Positions 46,594 to 58,685 of a stretch of DNA of 64,000 bases are shown here, piece by piece. A program made the translations under genes and the position numbers. Each line of letters starts with the position of its first letter. The stretch's first letter is position 1. Origin of the DNA: Charina bottae (Eukaryota; Chordata; Lepidosauria; Squamata; Charinaidae); assembly GCA_023362775.1 (NCBI GenBank), contig JALMGJ010000005.1, positions 40,109,463-40,173,462 of the forward strand, read 5' to 3'. The notes under the pieces are model-generated. The model did not search any database, was not told the DNA's origin, and was given only the letters and a program-made list of their open reading frames with translations.

Positions 46594-48335
46594 CTAGAAG
46601 TATTACTGGAAGAAATCAGGAAAGATCAAAATATAGAAGGGATCAAGGTAAAACAAGATAATCATAAATTAAAAGGCTTTCGCAGATGATCTCGTAATAA
46701 CAATACAAAACCCAAGAAATACAATAGAAAAATTAATTTTAAAATTACAAGAATATGGCGATTTATCAGGATTTAAAATTAATATACAGAAAACCAAAAT
46801 GATAAATTTAAACATGACAAAAGAAGAAAAAAAGTCAATTAGAACAAATAACAGGATTTCAAAACGTTAGAAAATTAAAATATTTAGGAATACAATTAAC
46901 AGATAACAATTTAGATTTGTATAAAAATAACTATGAAAATTTATGGAAAGAAATTAAAAAATATCTTGAAAAATGGGCAAATTTACAGCTATCATTACTG
47001 GGGAGGATTGCTACAATAAAAATGAATATACTACCAAGATTTTTGTATTTGTTCCAAACAATCCCGATTATGATTAAAGACCAAACTTTTATAAAATGGC
47101 AAAAATTTATATGGCAAAAGAAAAAACCTAGAATAAAATTAAAATATTTACAAGACACAAAAGACAGAGGGGGATTAGCAATGCCAGACCTTAAATTATA
47201 TTATGAAACATGCGGCCTAATATGGATTAAAGATTGGATAAAACTAGAAAATGAAAAATTACTGAATTTAGAAGGACACGACAATAGGTATGGTTGGCAT
47301 GGTTACATGTGGTATAATAAAAGTAAAATACATAAGGCATTTAATAACCATATAATAAGAAAATCCTTGCTAAAAATTTGGAACAAATACAAAAAAACAC
47401 TATTACCAAATCTTCCACTATGGGTGTCAACCCAGGAGGCATGTACCAGATTAGGGAGTCAAAATAAAAAAGAATATATAAGATATAAAAATTTGCTAAA
47501 ATTTGAAGGAAATAATCAGAAACTTAAAACAAGGGAAGAACTAGAAAATGAAAATATAGTATGTCATTGGTTTACATATTTCCAATTGAAAGAGCAATAT
47601 AAAATAGACGAAAAAAACTATCAATTTACAAAAATAGAAAATAATTGGGATAATATACTAGAAAAAGAGGAAGAACATTTAATTTCTAAAGTATATAAAA
47701 CGTTACTGGAAATGAAAACCAAGGACATAAAAATTAAAAAATATATGAGAAAATGGGAGGAAAATTTAGGAATTGAAATTACATATGAAGATTGGCAAGA
47801 AATCTGGGTCAAAAATATAAAATTCACTTTAAGTAATGATCTAAGAGAAAATATGTATAAAATGATCTTTAGATGGTACATGTCTCCTGAGGTGTTATTT
47901 AAATCAAAAATGAGTAATTCTAATTTATGTTGGAAATGCAAAAACAAAAGGGGATCTTTCTACCATGTATGGTGGCTATGTGGAAAAGCAAAAAAATATT
48001 GGGGCAAAATACACAAATATGTATGTAAAATATTCGATAAAGAAATAAGGATGAGACCAGAATTATATTTATTGGGCAAAATTGAAGACAATATAAATAA
48101 AAAACAAAAGGTTTTATTTCAGTATTTAAGTACAGCTGCAAGGATAAAATACGCCCAATACTGGAAACAAGAAAATATTCCAACAAAAGAAGAATGGATT
48201 ATAAAAGTAATGGATTTAATGTAAACAGACAAATTAACAAATTTAATAAAAGGAAAAGAAATGGGGAAGTACAAGGAAACATGGGACCCCTTCATAAAGT
48301 ATATTCAAAAAGAATATAACATTAAGTAGAGAACA

Positions 48336-48382
<47 letters not shown>
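48336..48382 (+). repeat. (AAT)n microsatellite in L1 3' UTR
   Basis: About 15 AAT units just downstream of the L1 ORF2 stop. It is within the element, so it probably arose by slippage after insertion or in the source. Confidence 0.95.
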
Positions 48383-48383
<1 letters not shown>

Positions 48384-48589
48384 GAAGGGGCGAGGGGAAA
48401 AAAAAGAGGTATAAGAAGAGAAAAAATGTAAATCAAGTATTTACAAGATTTTTTTTCTGTTAAGAAAACTGGAAGAATTTTAATGGAGTGTATGTATGTA
48501 TTATGTATTATAAAACAAAGATCTAAAAGTTAAGATTGAATTTGATACAAATATATAAATAAATAAATAATATAATGTAAGGAAACGGA

Positions 48590-49080
48590 GAAAAAGAGTG
48601 ATAAACATATATAAAGTAAGAAGAGAAAGGAAGGAATAGGTTAGAAAGAAAAAGAGGATAGAAAGGGTGAAAAGGGAAAGAAAGATAGGGAGAGAAGATA
48701 GAACAGAAGAGAAGGGAGAGAAGAGGTTAGAGAGAGAAAGAGGGAGTATGAGAGAAGATATTAGAGAGAATGAGAGGGTCAAAAAAAGAAGAAGAAGGGA
48801 ATGGATGAAGGGACAAAAGGAAGAATGAAAATGGAAGATAAAGGAAAGGAAAAGTTAGAGAGAGATGGGAGGGTTAGAAAGAGTGAGTAAGGCAAGTGAG
48901 AGAAGAGATTAGAGAGAGAAAGAGAGGGTTAAAAAGGAAGAAGGGAGTGGATGAAAGAGAAAAGGAATTAAGGGAAGAGTCAAAAGGGAAGGAAAGGGAA
49001 AGGAAAAGATAGAGAGAGAATAGGTTAGAAGAGATTGGAAGATAAAGGAGGGAAAAGATTAGAGACAAACAAAAACAAGG
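48590..49080 (+). repeat. Purine-rich tract in L1 3' UTR
   Basis: Roughly 490 bp dominated by AGAGA, GGAAAG and GGGAGA words with very few cytosines on the plus strand. A purine-rich 3' UTR segment is a conserved L1 property and can form triplex or quadruplex-like structures. Confidence 0.85.
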
Positions 49081-49266
49081 AAGAAGGATACATTATATTA
49101 AATATAATAAAAATGATTATGTAAAATCAAATGTAAATATATATACATAAATGTAACCATTGTTATGTGTTATATGTGATCATTGTTATGTGCTATGTGT
49201 TTTGTTTTATGTTTTATGTTGAATGTAAATAAAATGATATTTTTCAAAAAAAAAACACCACTCTCC

Positions 49267-52200
49267 TTGGCTGCAGTCTGGCTCTGACACTCCTTCCCAT
49301 TGTTGTTGTTTCAAGAGACTATCACCTACATGGCTTAAGCCCAAATTCTCTCACTCTGTCTTGCCTTTTTAGATCTTTGATTGGGTGCCTTTTGCAGATC
49401 CCATCCTGAATACATTGGACACTGACAATTACATTTATTTTTTTACTGTGGTGAGGCCTATATTAGAGAACAAATTGCTGTTGGACTTGAGGCTAGCTCA
49501 TTTATTCCAATTTAGGACAGACCTTTTAGAATTTTAAGTTGCCTGTGCTGCTGACTTTAATCTCTGTGTTTGTGTGTATGTGCAGGCATGTGCGCGCGCA
49601 CACACACACACACACATGGCTCAGAGCCTTTGGGATTGGGTAGCATATCATTTTGTTTGAACAACAAATAACATCTTGTTCTTAGGTGGCAATGGTGGTG
49701 GAGATATGGCCTGATGCCACACCCACCGGCCCCACTCCTAGTTTGTAAATATTTCAGCATCCTATGAATATGCAGCTGAATGCTTTTAGTGTGAGATATT
49801 CATTTCCATTTGGCGATAGAGACATGATCGCTGTGCAAATGAGATACTTGAAAGCATGAAGGTCAGAGATATGGCTTGTGGGCTTGAGAGCAATCTTTCC
49901 TTTCTGCATTCGTTTCTATTTAAATGAATGCCTGAATGAGACTCTTAAATAGGTATTTTCATCTGAGGCAGGTTTCTTAAGAATAGTCATCTAAAGCATT
50001 AGGTTTGATATGTCCGTGTTTTAAACTATTGAACTAGAACTACTTGCCACTCTAAAACAACAAAATGTGGTGTATAGATATTGCTGAAACAATATAAACA
50101 ATTGTTTATATGAAAATATAATTTAAGATAAAACAATGTAATTTAATTTGGTTTGTATCTTAATATTTCAGTTCTAAGGAATGTTAAATTTCTTCAAACC
50201 ATCCACATTCCATAAGAGACATCACAACAGTGTACATTGCATTTTTCTGTTGTTTATATCCTTTTTTGCTGGATACAAATGTTGCCTTTAATGTTGACTT
50301 TCTATTGTTTTAACTTGGTTTTATTGTATAAATCATCTAGATTATTTTATGTTAATTAGGAAACACTTCATTTTAAAAAGGGGGGAAATGGGCCCAGAGA
50401 GAATACTTGAGTGCTTCGGGTGGATGGCTTTCCCTATTACTAGTCAAAATATAGTTATTCCCTTTTCCCCTCCCTGATGGGTTTTCTGTGGTAAGAAAAA
50501 AGATGGATGAAGCTGTGGAAAAATATGGGAAAATTACAAATGTAGAGTGTAGAATGCCTGGACTCCTTCCCTAATAAATTTCCATGAATTGTACACTAAA
50601 TCCTCATTCAAAACACTCACCATCCCTCTTCCTAATCATTTTCTTGTTTCCTTCCCCTTCACAACTGGAAATGGTGCATTTGCATATCACTGTACCTACA
50701 CACCCACTTGCCTAGAAACATTGCTAATAGTATAAACAGAAACTAGATCCAACCGGCATCCATTTGCTTGCAAACAGAGTCTTGTGGGTGATGCTCAGGA
50801 GCATGACTGTGCTTGTAGACACTTTTCTTGGCACCCATTAGGCTTCCTGCCTGATTTTTAAAATAATTGATAATAAGAAAAATAATAGAGGAGGAGGATA
50901 ATTTTCAAACCTACCTCTGTGCAAAATATAGTCTATGGTAGCCTCCTTAGGGAAAAACATGATTTAGAAATGTGCCTATCGGCACAAAAATAATAAAAAG
51001 AAAAACTGGAGAGTAGAAGGGAGCATTCTGGGGAACTGATGGGGAGGCAAAAAGCATTCTTACTAGTTTGCTATCTGGCCTGTCTTTGTGACTGGCCACA
51101 TCTTCTGTGCCATTGATTTTGTGAATGAGCAAGGTTTTCTGGCAGCCATATTGTAAGAGATCCAAATAAGCTCTCAGTATTTTAAATATCTCCAGGCTCA
51201 GAAAGTTGAGGACAACCGATTTACCATGGTTATTAACCTATGTAATTGACATGATAGAAATTAAGAGGTATCAGGGAGGGGAGATGGAATAATCAAACAT
51301 GAGTAGCAATTTAACGGTCAGCTTTCAGAGAAAACATGGGCGTCCTTGATTCAAGTGCTTGAGCCAATGGGAAAAAATGAAATATCCTATAAAAAGAACA
51401 TGTAAATGGCTTTAATTTTTTAGAAGACTGACTTGAAAGTTCTCATCTATTCTCAAGACTCCTTAATATAAGATATTTCTGAGAAATATACAAACCTTCA
51501 GCACGGCAAAAAAATAAAATAAAATAGCAAAGGCTGACAGTGACAGAGGGAGAGAGGCTAGGAAGTTAACATACAATCTGTCATTAAGGCAGGTTCTATT
51601 AGCTTCCACTCAGTCATTTGGCTCCAAAACTTAAATGTCAAACCAGAAACTTCAGAGGATTCATCATCTGAAAAATAAGTTTTATTTACTAAGAAAGGGA
51701 AGCAAATTGGTTACTTTTTTACTTAATGATAATTCCAAGGTCTAGGATGATGGAATGTCCAGGATTATTGAAGAGGCAGCGTGCAGTCCTATAAATTTTT
51801 TTAAACCAAGCAGATATCATTTATTTAATATTTGTTAGTAATCTTTTAATTTTTTGTTGTTTTGAGACACTTGTTCCATATACCGCTTGATATTTAGTTA
51901 ATTCCTTCAACAAAGAAATTCAGATTGCTGAACTTTAGAATTAGAAAAACAATGAATAATTCTTTCCTTCCTTATCTTTTTCTGAAGATAATCTAGAATA
52001 CTTACTATTATGATCTTTAATTTCTGAAGAAGCCCTGTTTGTCCTACATAGGACCCAGACACACACACGTGCCTGAGAGCACCATATAGCCTATCTGTAG
52101 CATAACCATGGGGATATTTTTTTTTAACCAAACAACTAATATCCTTTCTCTTCCCTCCAGAACTCCATGACTACACAAGGGTAGAAATGTAAATACATAA

Positions 52201-54232
52201 TATAATGAACCTGCATAATTAGATTAAACAATGTCTTCTGAATATCATGGTACCGCTGCCTTTTGAAAATACATATTTTTAATGAGGATTTCTAAAGAAT
52301 CTAACAGAAATTGACCATAACAATGTAGGGATGAGAGTCAATCTATCTTCAAAAGAAATTCTTCTGTTGAAAAGAAGATGAAGCTTTGGATGCTCCAGAG
52401 GACTAACCCCAAGTATCAAAGTGGTTCACTTCTTGATATGTAAATACTGATCCTCTTACTCTAAAACTATACAATCAAGAGGCTACATCCAAAATCAGGG
52501 TGGTAGAGTTTTGCTTGCACAACAGGATTTCCCCCCACTCTCTTTCTCCTTCACTTCTTTGAATATAGCCTTAATCTATTTTTGAGAATTTTTCAGCTCT
52601 CCAGAGAACATTTTGGAAGACTCAATGAACTAGGGAGAAGAATCCATGGCTTTCTGTTAGCACACTGTCCCCGGTAGATATAAGCTGATATGTGAACAAA
52701 TTGCATTGCCTGTTGAATCTTTCAAGGAGATGGGTGGAAAAATAGCAGTTCTTCAGTTTATTTTCAAGCGTAAACTTCTCAATTTCAATTGTAAAATTGT
52801 CCTTTAAGGCAATTTATGGATATACACCTGGAATTATATTATATATTATATATTCTGGTAGAATATATCCATTGTAACTATTTGCGTATTGTTATAGATA
52901 CAGAATTAAAAACTTTATCAATCCACTGGTTACACTCTATTTTTTATTTTTACTATCTTTATTTTTCATTGTGTTAGCTTTTATATTCACAAATCACTTC
53001 ATTCCTCAGACAGCTACTACCTTCTCAATTCACTTCATTTGTGATATTAAAATATACTGTTACCAGATATAGTCCTTTATATGACTGACAAATCCCACTA
53101 GGAATTTTTAATTAAGTGCTAATAGCTTCTGGCACTTAAATAGGTAGATTAAAACCAGTAATTCTGAATTTTAAAATCTGGTCTACTTGGATTAAAGGGA
53201 AGGTTTAAGCTCCCAAGGATAAATCCTGCTATATTCAATTGCACTTAGTTCCCATTGCTGGATATAGATTTGTATACTTATAGACTGCTGCAAGGAGTCA
53301 CAGTCCAGGAGAATACAGTTAATTCTATTAGCAAATATTTGATTATTGATGAGCATGCATATCAAACTGGTCAGTCAGAATCAGTGAAAAATATCCACAG
53401 TTTAAAGTTAAATATCAGAAAATTTCATTGCATCTATATTGTCATGTAACTATTAGGAAGGATTATAACATTCAAGTCCATTGCAAAGTTTTAAGTTTTA
53501 GCTTCTGAGCCCTGTTGGAAAGACAGACAGAGATGGGATACCCGAATCCCTTATCATATTTATATTTTTAGACCACCTTATTACCAAATGATAGCAGGTT
53601 CATTTCTTCCAAACTCCCAATGGGCAACTGTCTAATATGACTGGCAATTGCTGGAGACAAAATGACCCCTGGATTCATGCAACATAGCATTTCTTATACC
53701 CAGGATGGAACATTTTATCTCCAGTCTTGTTACTGAACATATTAGTATATATTCACCTACCAGCAAATTAAGCAACTGTTTCAATCACTTCTTGGGTGGG
53801 TATACAGGAAACCATTGAACTATACAATACAGCATTTTAAAAAATGCTGATATGTAGTTTTTCTTATTTGTGGAATTGATAAAGTTCATCAATCAGCCTT
53901 GTGGTAAGTGACTTCTGAGATAATATGGTTGCCTCTTTTTACTGAAGTCAGGAGTTAATCATTTCTGTCAGCCAAGCTGACGATGGAATGATCACATACA
54001 CACAGACAGATCTAGGAGTGAAAAAATACAGCAAAAGCTGTATGTGGAAGGATCCTAAATTTCCATAAAATAAACTATATGCTTGGTAACCACAATGACT
54101 AAGCTCTGTTAGAAGTGATCAATTCAAGGAGGTCAGTGTCAGGACCAAATCTTGTTTCATAACTTTTTAATATTTATTGTATACCCTTTGAAGAAATTTC
54201 CAAATAGTTGGGCTTCTCTTTTGAGCCTATGT
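49267..54232. other. Longest repeat-poor intergenic stretch, no gene seen
   Basis: About 5 kb of AT-rich sequence with a short (CA)n near 49,596-49,616. No ORF over 75 codons and no family resemblance. Any regulatory or exonic function would need comparative data. Confidence 0.5.
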
Positions 54233-54235
54233 ATG

Positions 54236-54507
54236 CTCACTTGAGGGAATGATATTAAAGGCAAAACTGAAGTACTTTGGCCACATAATGAGAAGACAGG
54301 ATACCCTGGAGAAGATGCTGATGCTAGGGAAAGTGGAAGGCAAAAGGAAGAGGGGCCGACCAAGGGCAAGATGGATGGATGATATTCTGGAGGTGACGGA
54401 CTCGACCGTGGGGGAGCTGGGGATGGTGACGGCTGACAGGAAGCTCTGGCGTGGGCTGGTCCATGAAGTCACGAAGAGTCGGAAGCGACTGAACAAATAA
54501 ACAACAA
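54236..54507 (+). mobile_element. 5'-truncated BovB 3' end, second lineage
   Basis: Begins TGCTCACTTGAGGGAATGAT, equivalent to about 29,767 in the full-length copy, and continues almost identically to its 3' end. The frame reads MILKAKLKYFGHIMRRQDTL and ends RKRLNK, then AAATAAACAACAA. No clear flanking duplication was found. Truncation on the 5' side is the usual outcome of target-primed insertion. Confidence 0.92.
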
Positions 54508-54510
54508 TGG

Positions 54511-56979
54511 GAACTAGGAAGACCTTTTATGCATTGCTAAACAAAAAAAGGGAATTCATTCATTCATTCATTTAAAAAAAAAGATATTCCATAAGGCTAA
54601 TAATTCTTGGCTGCAAAAAAAAAAATCACCACATGGAACAAAGGGATACAGAAAACTAATTCTAGATGCTGCCATCTAGATTTTTGTGGACCATCATCAT
54701 AGCTTAATATTTCATAAAAATGTACATGCTAATCCCTATGCCTAGCTGCAAATTTAGAAATAAAAACGTATTTCATCATAGTGTGTGAGACTGAGGCTCA
54801 GTAATCTGTGTATCTGCTCAGTCGGCTGTCCGGGCATTGAGTGTTGCTGAGTAACTTTGGGACCCCCGTCCTCTCTCTTCTCTCTTTTTTCAATCTTTAA
54901 GTCAGAGTTATTTCTGCACTTCAAACAGCCTTCAGCTGTTTGTCTCCCATGTGTAAACTGGCTGGACATGAAGCCAGTTTAGGAATTATTTTCCAGATTT
55001 CAATCCCTTCCTCCACTTTGGCCATGATGATGGCCTGATGTCCTCTCCAGAGCACATTAACCAGATGGGTGGATTCCCCTGTTTCTTTACCTTTACCTTT
55101 ACCTTTCCTGGACTCCTGTGAACAGAATAGAAATTACTGGTTTTACCACACTTTGGCTAAAAGGGGAATGTGACAGAACTCTTGTCAGTAGGTCCCTCAT
55201 TTCACTGTTCCATCAATGAACTTGTAAAAAAAAAGTGTATCATTTCATTGCTCCATCGAGAAACTTGTAAAACAGTCTGTCATTTCACTGTTCCATCAAC
55301 AAACTTGTAAAAAAGTCTGTTTTACTGTTCAACTGGTGAACCTGTTAAAAAAATGGCTGTGGGGACAGTGACCAGTAACTAGAAGGGAGGGGGGATTCTT
55401 TCCACAGTACCCAATAGCCAGTTGGAATGGTGGTGCTTGCCTACAAGGAAATGAACCTCAGCAGGTGAACCAGACAGTACCACTTGAGCTAGCAAAAGTC
55501 AGAAAGCACAACTTTTGACGCATAGCAGAAAAAGACAGGTGGAGTTTGCCTTCCCTTTTGGGCTAGGTGTAGATATAGAACAACATCATGCTTCCCTGCC
55601 TTCAGAAATGGTCAGTGGGCTGTAGTCTTACAGGGACAAGCTAATCATCCAGACCAGCCCTCAACAGAACACATTTTCAAACAGAGGAAGTTCTCCATAA
55701 AATAGGTTGTGTGGCCACAGTATAATAGGAATAACCCTCAGAGAATTCAAATTTACTGGAACAACTGTGCTACTAAAATCAAATCAAAGTTGAGAGAAAA
55801 CATACAGGGATGTTGCACAAAGGAACATTTGCCAAATGTAAACTAGTTTGTCCCTAAGTATCTAAACAAAACCTGACACATAAAAAATGAACAGTGCTAC
55901 TAAAAGCCAGGCTACAGCAGTTGAAAGTATCTTGTGGCTGGAATATATGATATTAACACAAAACTATTTTCTCCTGAATGCTGGTAAATACACCTGGGAG
56001 TTTGATATAGAAACGTCTGACAGCTCCTTAAAGCACTAGAAATGCTTAGATTGTTGGTTTGAATATCTGAACTGTTCAAACTGTATATGTAAGATGCTCA
56101 GAACAAGAGATAAGAAAAATAGCAACCCCAGTGCACTGCTGTTCAGATCTGCAAAGCTCCAGCAGCTACATTTTGATTTAAGACTTAGAGAGCCACTGGA
56201 TGCACGCTGTGATATATTTGGCAGAGTTGCAGGATATATCAGCAGGCAACCGGGAAGCACTCCCTTCCCCCAAGAAAGGAAAAAGGTGAGCAAATAAATC
56301 TAACAAATGTTGAAAGAAAACCTCCTTTTTAAAGTACCTTGTTGCCATCAAAGAAGATGGGAGAGTGGAAACAGTAAGAGAGAAATGGGGGATGGAAATA
56401 GCTGAGTAGCACAGTGAGATCTCAAGCTTTGGCTCTAAGAATCAGGTTGGGGTTAATTTTTAGAACTGCAGCCAACACATTTAAAGCACAGCGATGTGTG
56501 CCTCTTTCATGATTTGTGTTATTTTTTCTGAGTCTGCATTCTTCTAGTTTAGTAGTTTTCTTATTGAGCCATTCTTCCAGATCAAATCACATCACATCTC
56601 AAAAGTTGGCACCTAGGGAAATTGACAGTTGCCAGATGAAGATATTTGCAAGCTCTTCCTCTTGCAAATGAAGAGTTTTAGAGGCTGGGCAGCCATAGTA
56701 TGAGAAAAAAGAAATATGCCATTGGCAAAGGTCTGTATATATTTGGGGTCTTGTGTGCCTTATTACTGAAGGGGAAACTGCATTAGTTGCGTCCTACATT
56801 TTATGGTGTTGGATAAGGAACTTCTTCAGCTCAGAGGACTAGCACTCATGGGCTAGGCCTCCACATTCCCACATTCTTCCATACTAGCAAGAAGGCGAAG
56901 AGCAAACTAATGGCACCTTAGTTAGAAACCGAATTAAGGAAATACAAAAGCACCATCCCGAAACTGAATGATCCACATC
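54511..56979. other. Intergenic stretch with short tandem arrays
   Basis: No gene is seen. A (CTTTAC)n run of about four units at 55,083-55,106 resembles the 3' tail of the Sauria-type SINEs but has no SINE body next to it. A four-unit minisatellite is listed separately. Confidence 0.5.
55197..55357 (+). repeat. Diverged 40-bp tandem repeat, four units
   Basis: Units start at 55,197, 55,240, 55,280 and 55,320. The core reads TCATTTCACTGTTCCATCAA and AACTTGTAAAA, with lengths 43, 40, 40 and about 38. The last unit is the most diverged (TTTTACTGTTCAACTGGTGA). Confidence 0.88.
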
Positions 56980-56987
56980 TACTAAGT

Positions 56988-57277
56988 CAGAGCTTTCCAA
57001 ACTGTGTGTCGGGACACGTTAGTGTGTCGGCTGCAGCATCTGGGTGTGTTGTGGCTGCTGCTGCCTCCGAGCCCTGCTGTGATTCCGTGCAGGTCCTAGT
57101 GCCTGCCTTGTGCCTTGCTGCCTCCAAACCTGCTGTGATTCCGCACAGGTCCTAGTGCCTGCCTTGTGCCCTGCTGTAAGAGTGTGTCGCGAAATGATGC
57201 CCTGCTGTAAGAGTGTGTCATGAAATGATGCATGTCTAAAAAGTTTGTCACCAACATGAAAAGTTTGGAAAGCTCTG
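56988..57277. mobile_element. hAT MITE family 1, copy 5 (distinct interior)
   Basis: The ends CAGAGCTTTCCAAACT and AGTTTGGAAAGCTCTG are exact 16-bp inverted repeats. They are flanked by the perfect 8-bp duplication TACTAAGT at 56,980-56,987 and 57,278-57,285. The interior differs from the other copies and holds a duplicated segment around CTGTGATTCCGTGCAGGTCC (57,078) and CTGTGATTCCGCACAGGTCC (57,132), plus two GCCCTGCTGTAAGAGTGTGT copies. Confidence 0.95.
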
Positions 57278-57285
57278 TACTAAGT

Positions 57286-58316
57286 GCTAGCATGCAGAAG
57301 CCTCACTTTCAGAAGATAGGAACTTCCCCCTGGCTGAGTCACCCCCTTGGCTGAGTCACCTCCTGTGACTCAAGCTGTCTTGCAATGCTCCCACCCCAGC
57401 GCCTGCCTTCCCATTGGCTGGATCTTTCCTCCAACAATTTCTGTGACCTCTGGCTCTTCCTGAATGAGATGGGTTGGTGGAATTGAGGACATTCTCAGCA
57501 AGCTAATTGACTTGTGGCGCTGCTTGTCAAACTGGAAAAGAGCAGGAAACGTTCCATCAGGCAGTGGGGAAAATTAAAGAGCAGCTTTTTCTTGAGAGAA
57601 GCCACACCATAAAGATTATCCAAGTCAGTAAAAGTAATTTTTAAAAAGTAATTTTAAAGAAGAAAAGGGAAAAAAAAACCTTCCCAAAATGTCACTAGCT
57701 AAAAATCTAAAGTGCAAGCAAACAGCAATTTCATTTCAATCGAAATGGCTGGATGATTCTTTAGAAACAGCTACACCAAAATCTCACAGTATGATGCTTG
57801 TTGAAATATTCACATCTCATTTATAGATCTGGACAGTTTATTGTACAATGGCAAATATTAAGGATTGCAAGGGGGAAATATAAGGTACACCACAATATTT
57901 TTCTCTGCAACCTTTGACCCCACTGAGTCAGATCCACTAAATAAGCTGTATAACAAACAAGCAGACCAAGGTGCCTCTGGTGCACCTTACTGTAGATTCA
58001 TGTGGATTTATTAATATGTTGCTAAATTATTTTCATTGAAATTAAGAAATATTTTTGAGAAGTTAATATTTATTATTTGCATTACACTCACTTAGGTGCA
58101 CTTGCCTCACAATGCACACATTTGAACACTGGTGCAAACAAGTTGCATAAAAGCAATTTGTTGTGCAAACAAAGCTACCAAACATTCAAGGGAACATTGC
58201 CAGATGGCCCCCACTCAGGCCACAATTCCCAAGGGTAGAACTGTCAGAAAAAACACCTTCCTAAAAAGGAAGCATGTGCAAAAACACAAACACAGACAAA
58301 TCCACAAACAGAGAAG
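57286..58316. other. Intergenic stretch, no gene seen
   Basis: Contains a short direct repeat around CCTGGCTGAGTCACCCCCTT near 57,330. No gene or known repeat is supported. Confidence 0.5.
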
Positions 58317-58329
58317 TCAGTTTCAAATA

Positions 58330-58672
58330 GGTAAAGGTAAATGTAAAGGTTCCCCCCGCATATTTGTGCAGTCGTGTCCGACTCTAGGGGCCGGTGCTCA
58401 TCTCCGTTTGTTAGCCGAAGAGCCAGCGTTGTCCAAAGACGCTTCCACGGTCATGTGGCCGGCATGACGCGCGCGGAACGCTGTTACCTACCCACCGAAG
58501 TGGTACCTATTCATCTACTTGCATTTGCATGCTTTCGAATTGCTAGGTTGGCAAGAGCTGGGGCTAGTGCGGGAGCTCACTCCATCATGCGGGACTAGGG
58601 ATTCGAACCTCTAAACTTGCGATCTTCTGATCAACAATCCTGGTGTCTTACCTGCTGAGCCACCACGCCCCT
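58330..58672 (-). mobile_element. Sauria-type SINE, copy 3
   Basis: Flanked by the perfect 13-bp duplication TCAGTTTCAAATA at 58,317-58,329 and 58,673-58,685. On the minus strand it has a tRNA-like head with the B box GGTTCGAATCC at 58,599-58,609. The tail has GAGTCGGACACGACTG, matching the BovB 3' end, and ends in ACATTT/ACCTTT units. It is the best-preserved of the three copies. Confidence 0.95.
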
Positions 58673-58685
58673 TCAGTTTCAAATA

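Larger units (their letters stand above)
41384..48224 (+). pseudogene. L1 ORF2 (APE endonuclease and RT), broken and split
   Basis: The ATG at 41,384 overlaps the ORF1 stop (ATGAGTAA). It opens MSKLKNLTWNINGFNSPVKR and reaches IICLQETH before a TAG near 41,546. The endonuclease continues at 41,658-42,152 with WVLMGDLNGVV, RDYTFYSNRF, RIDMIWISK and LSDHSPIQM. RT blocks lie at 42,343-42,830 (LKTGKTPGNDGF) and 42,915-43,396 (NYRPISLLNNDYKI, LFLDAETAFDNVNW, TRQGCPISPLLF). The BovB then intervenes, and the catalytic AFADDLV is at 46,676-46,696 in a shifted frame. The last open stretch, 46,917-48,224 (435 codons), includes LSLLGRIATIKMNILPRFLY and ends near WIIKVMDLM. Several frameshifts besides the insertion make it inactive. 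Confidence 0.9.
40354..49252 (+). mobile_element. Full-length L1 LINE, split by a BovB
   Basis: The 14-bp duplication AAACACCACTCTCC at 40,340-40,353 and 49,253-49,266 brackets the element. Removing the BovB and one copy of its duplication leaves about 5.7 kb. Order: a short AT-rich 5' UTR, ORF1 (40,666-41,391), ORF2 (from 41,384, overlapping the ORF1 stop), a purine-rich 3' UTR, AATAAA at 49,228 and an A tail. The strand is markedly A-rich, a typical L1 bias. The perfect flanking duplication and full length point to fairly recent insertion. Confidence 0.95.

Noticed and set aside
51000..54200. Hidden host gene in the repeat-poor 5-kb stretch
   Set aside because: No ORF over 75 codons, no codon-like pattern and no paired splice sites were found by reading. 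It cannot be supported without comparison.
56094..56297. Host exon ending at a GTGAGC donor-like site (about 56,286)
   Set aside because: The 67-codon frame has no recognisable homology, no convincing acceptor upstream and no second exon nearby. The donor alone is not enough.
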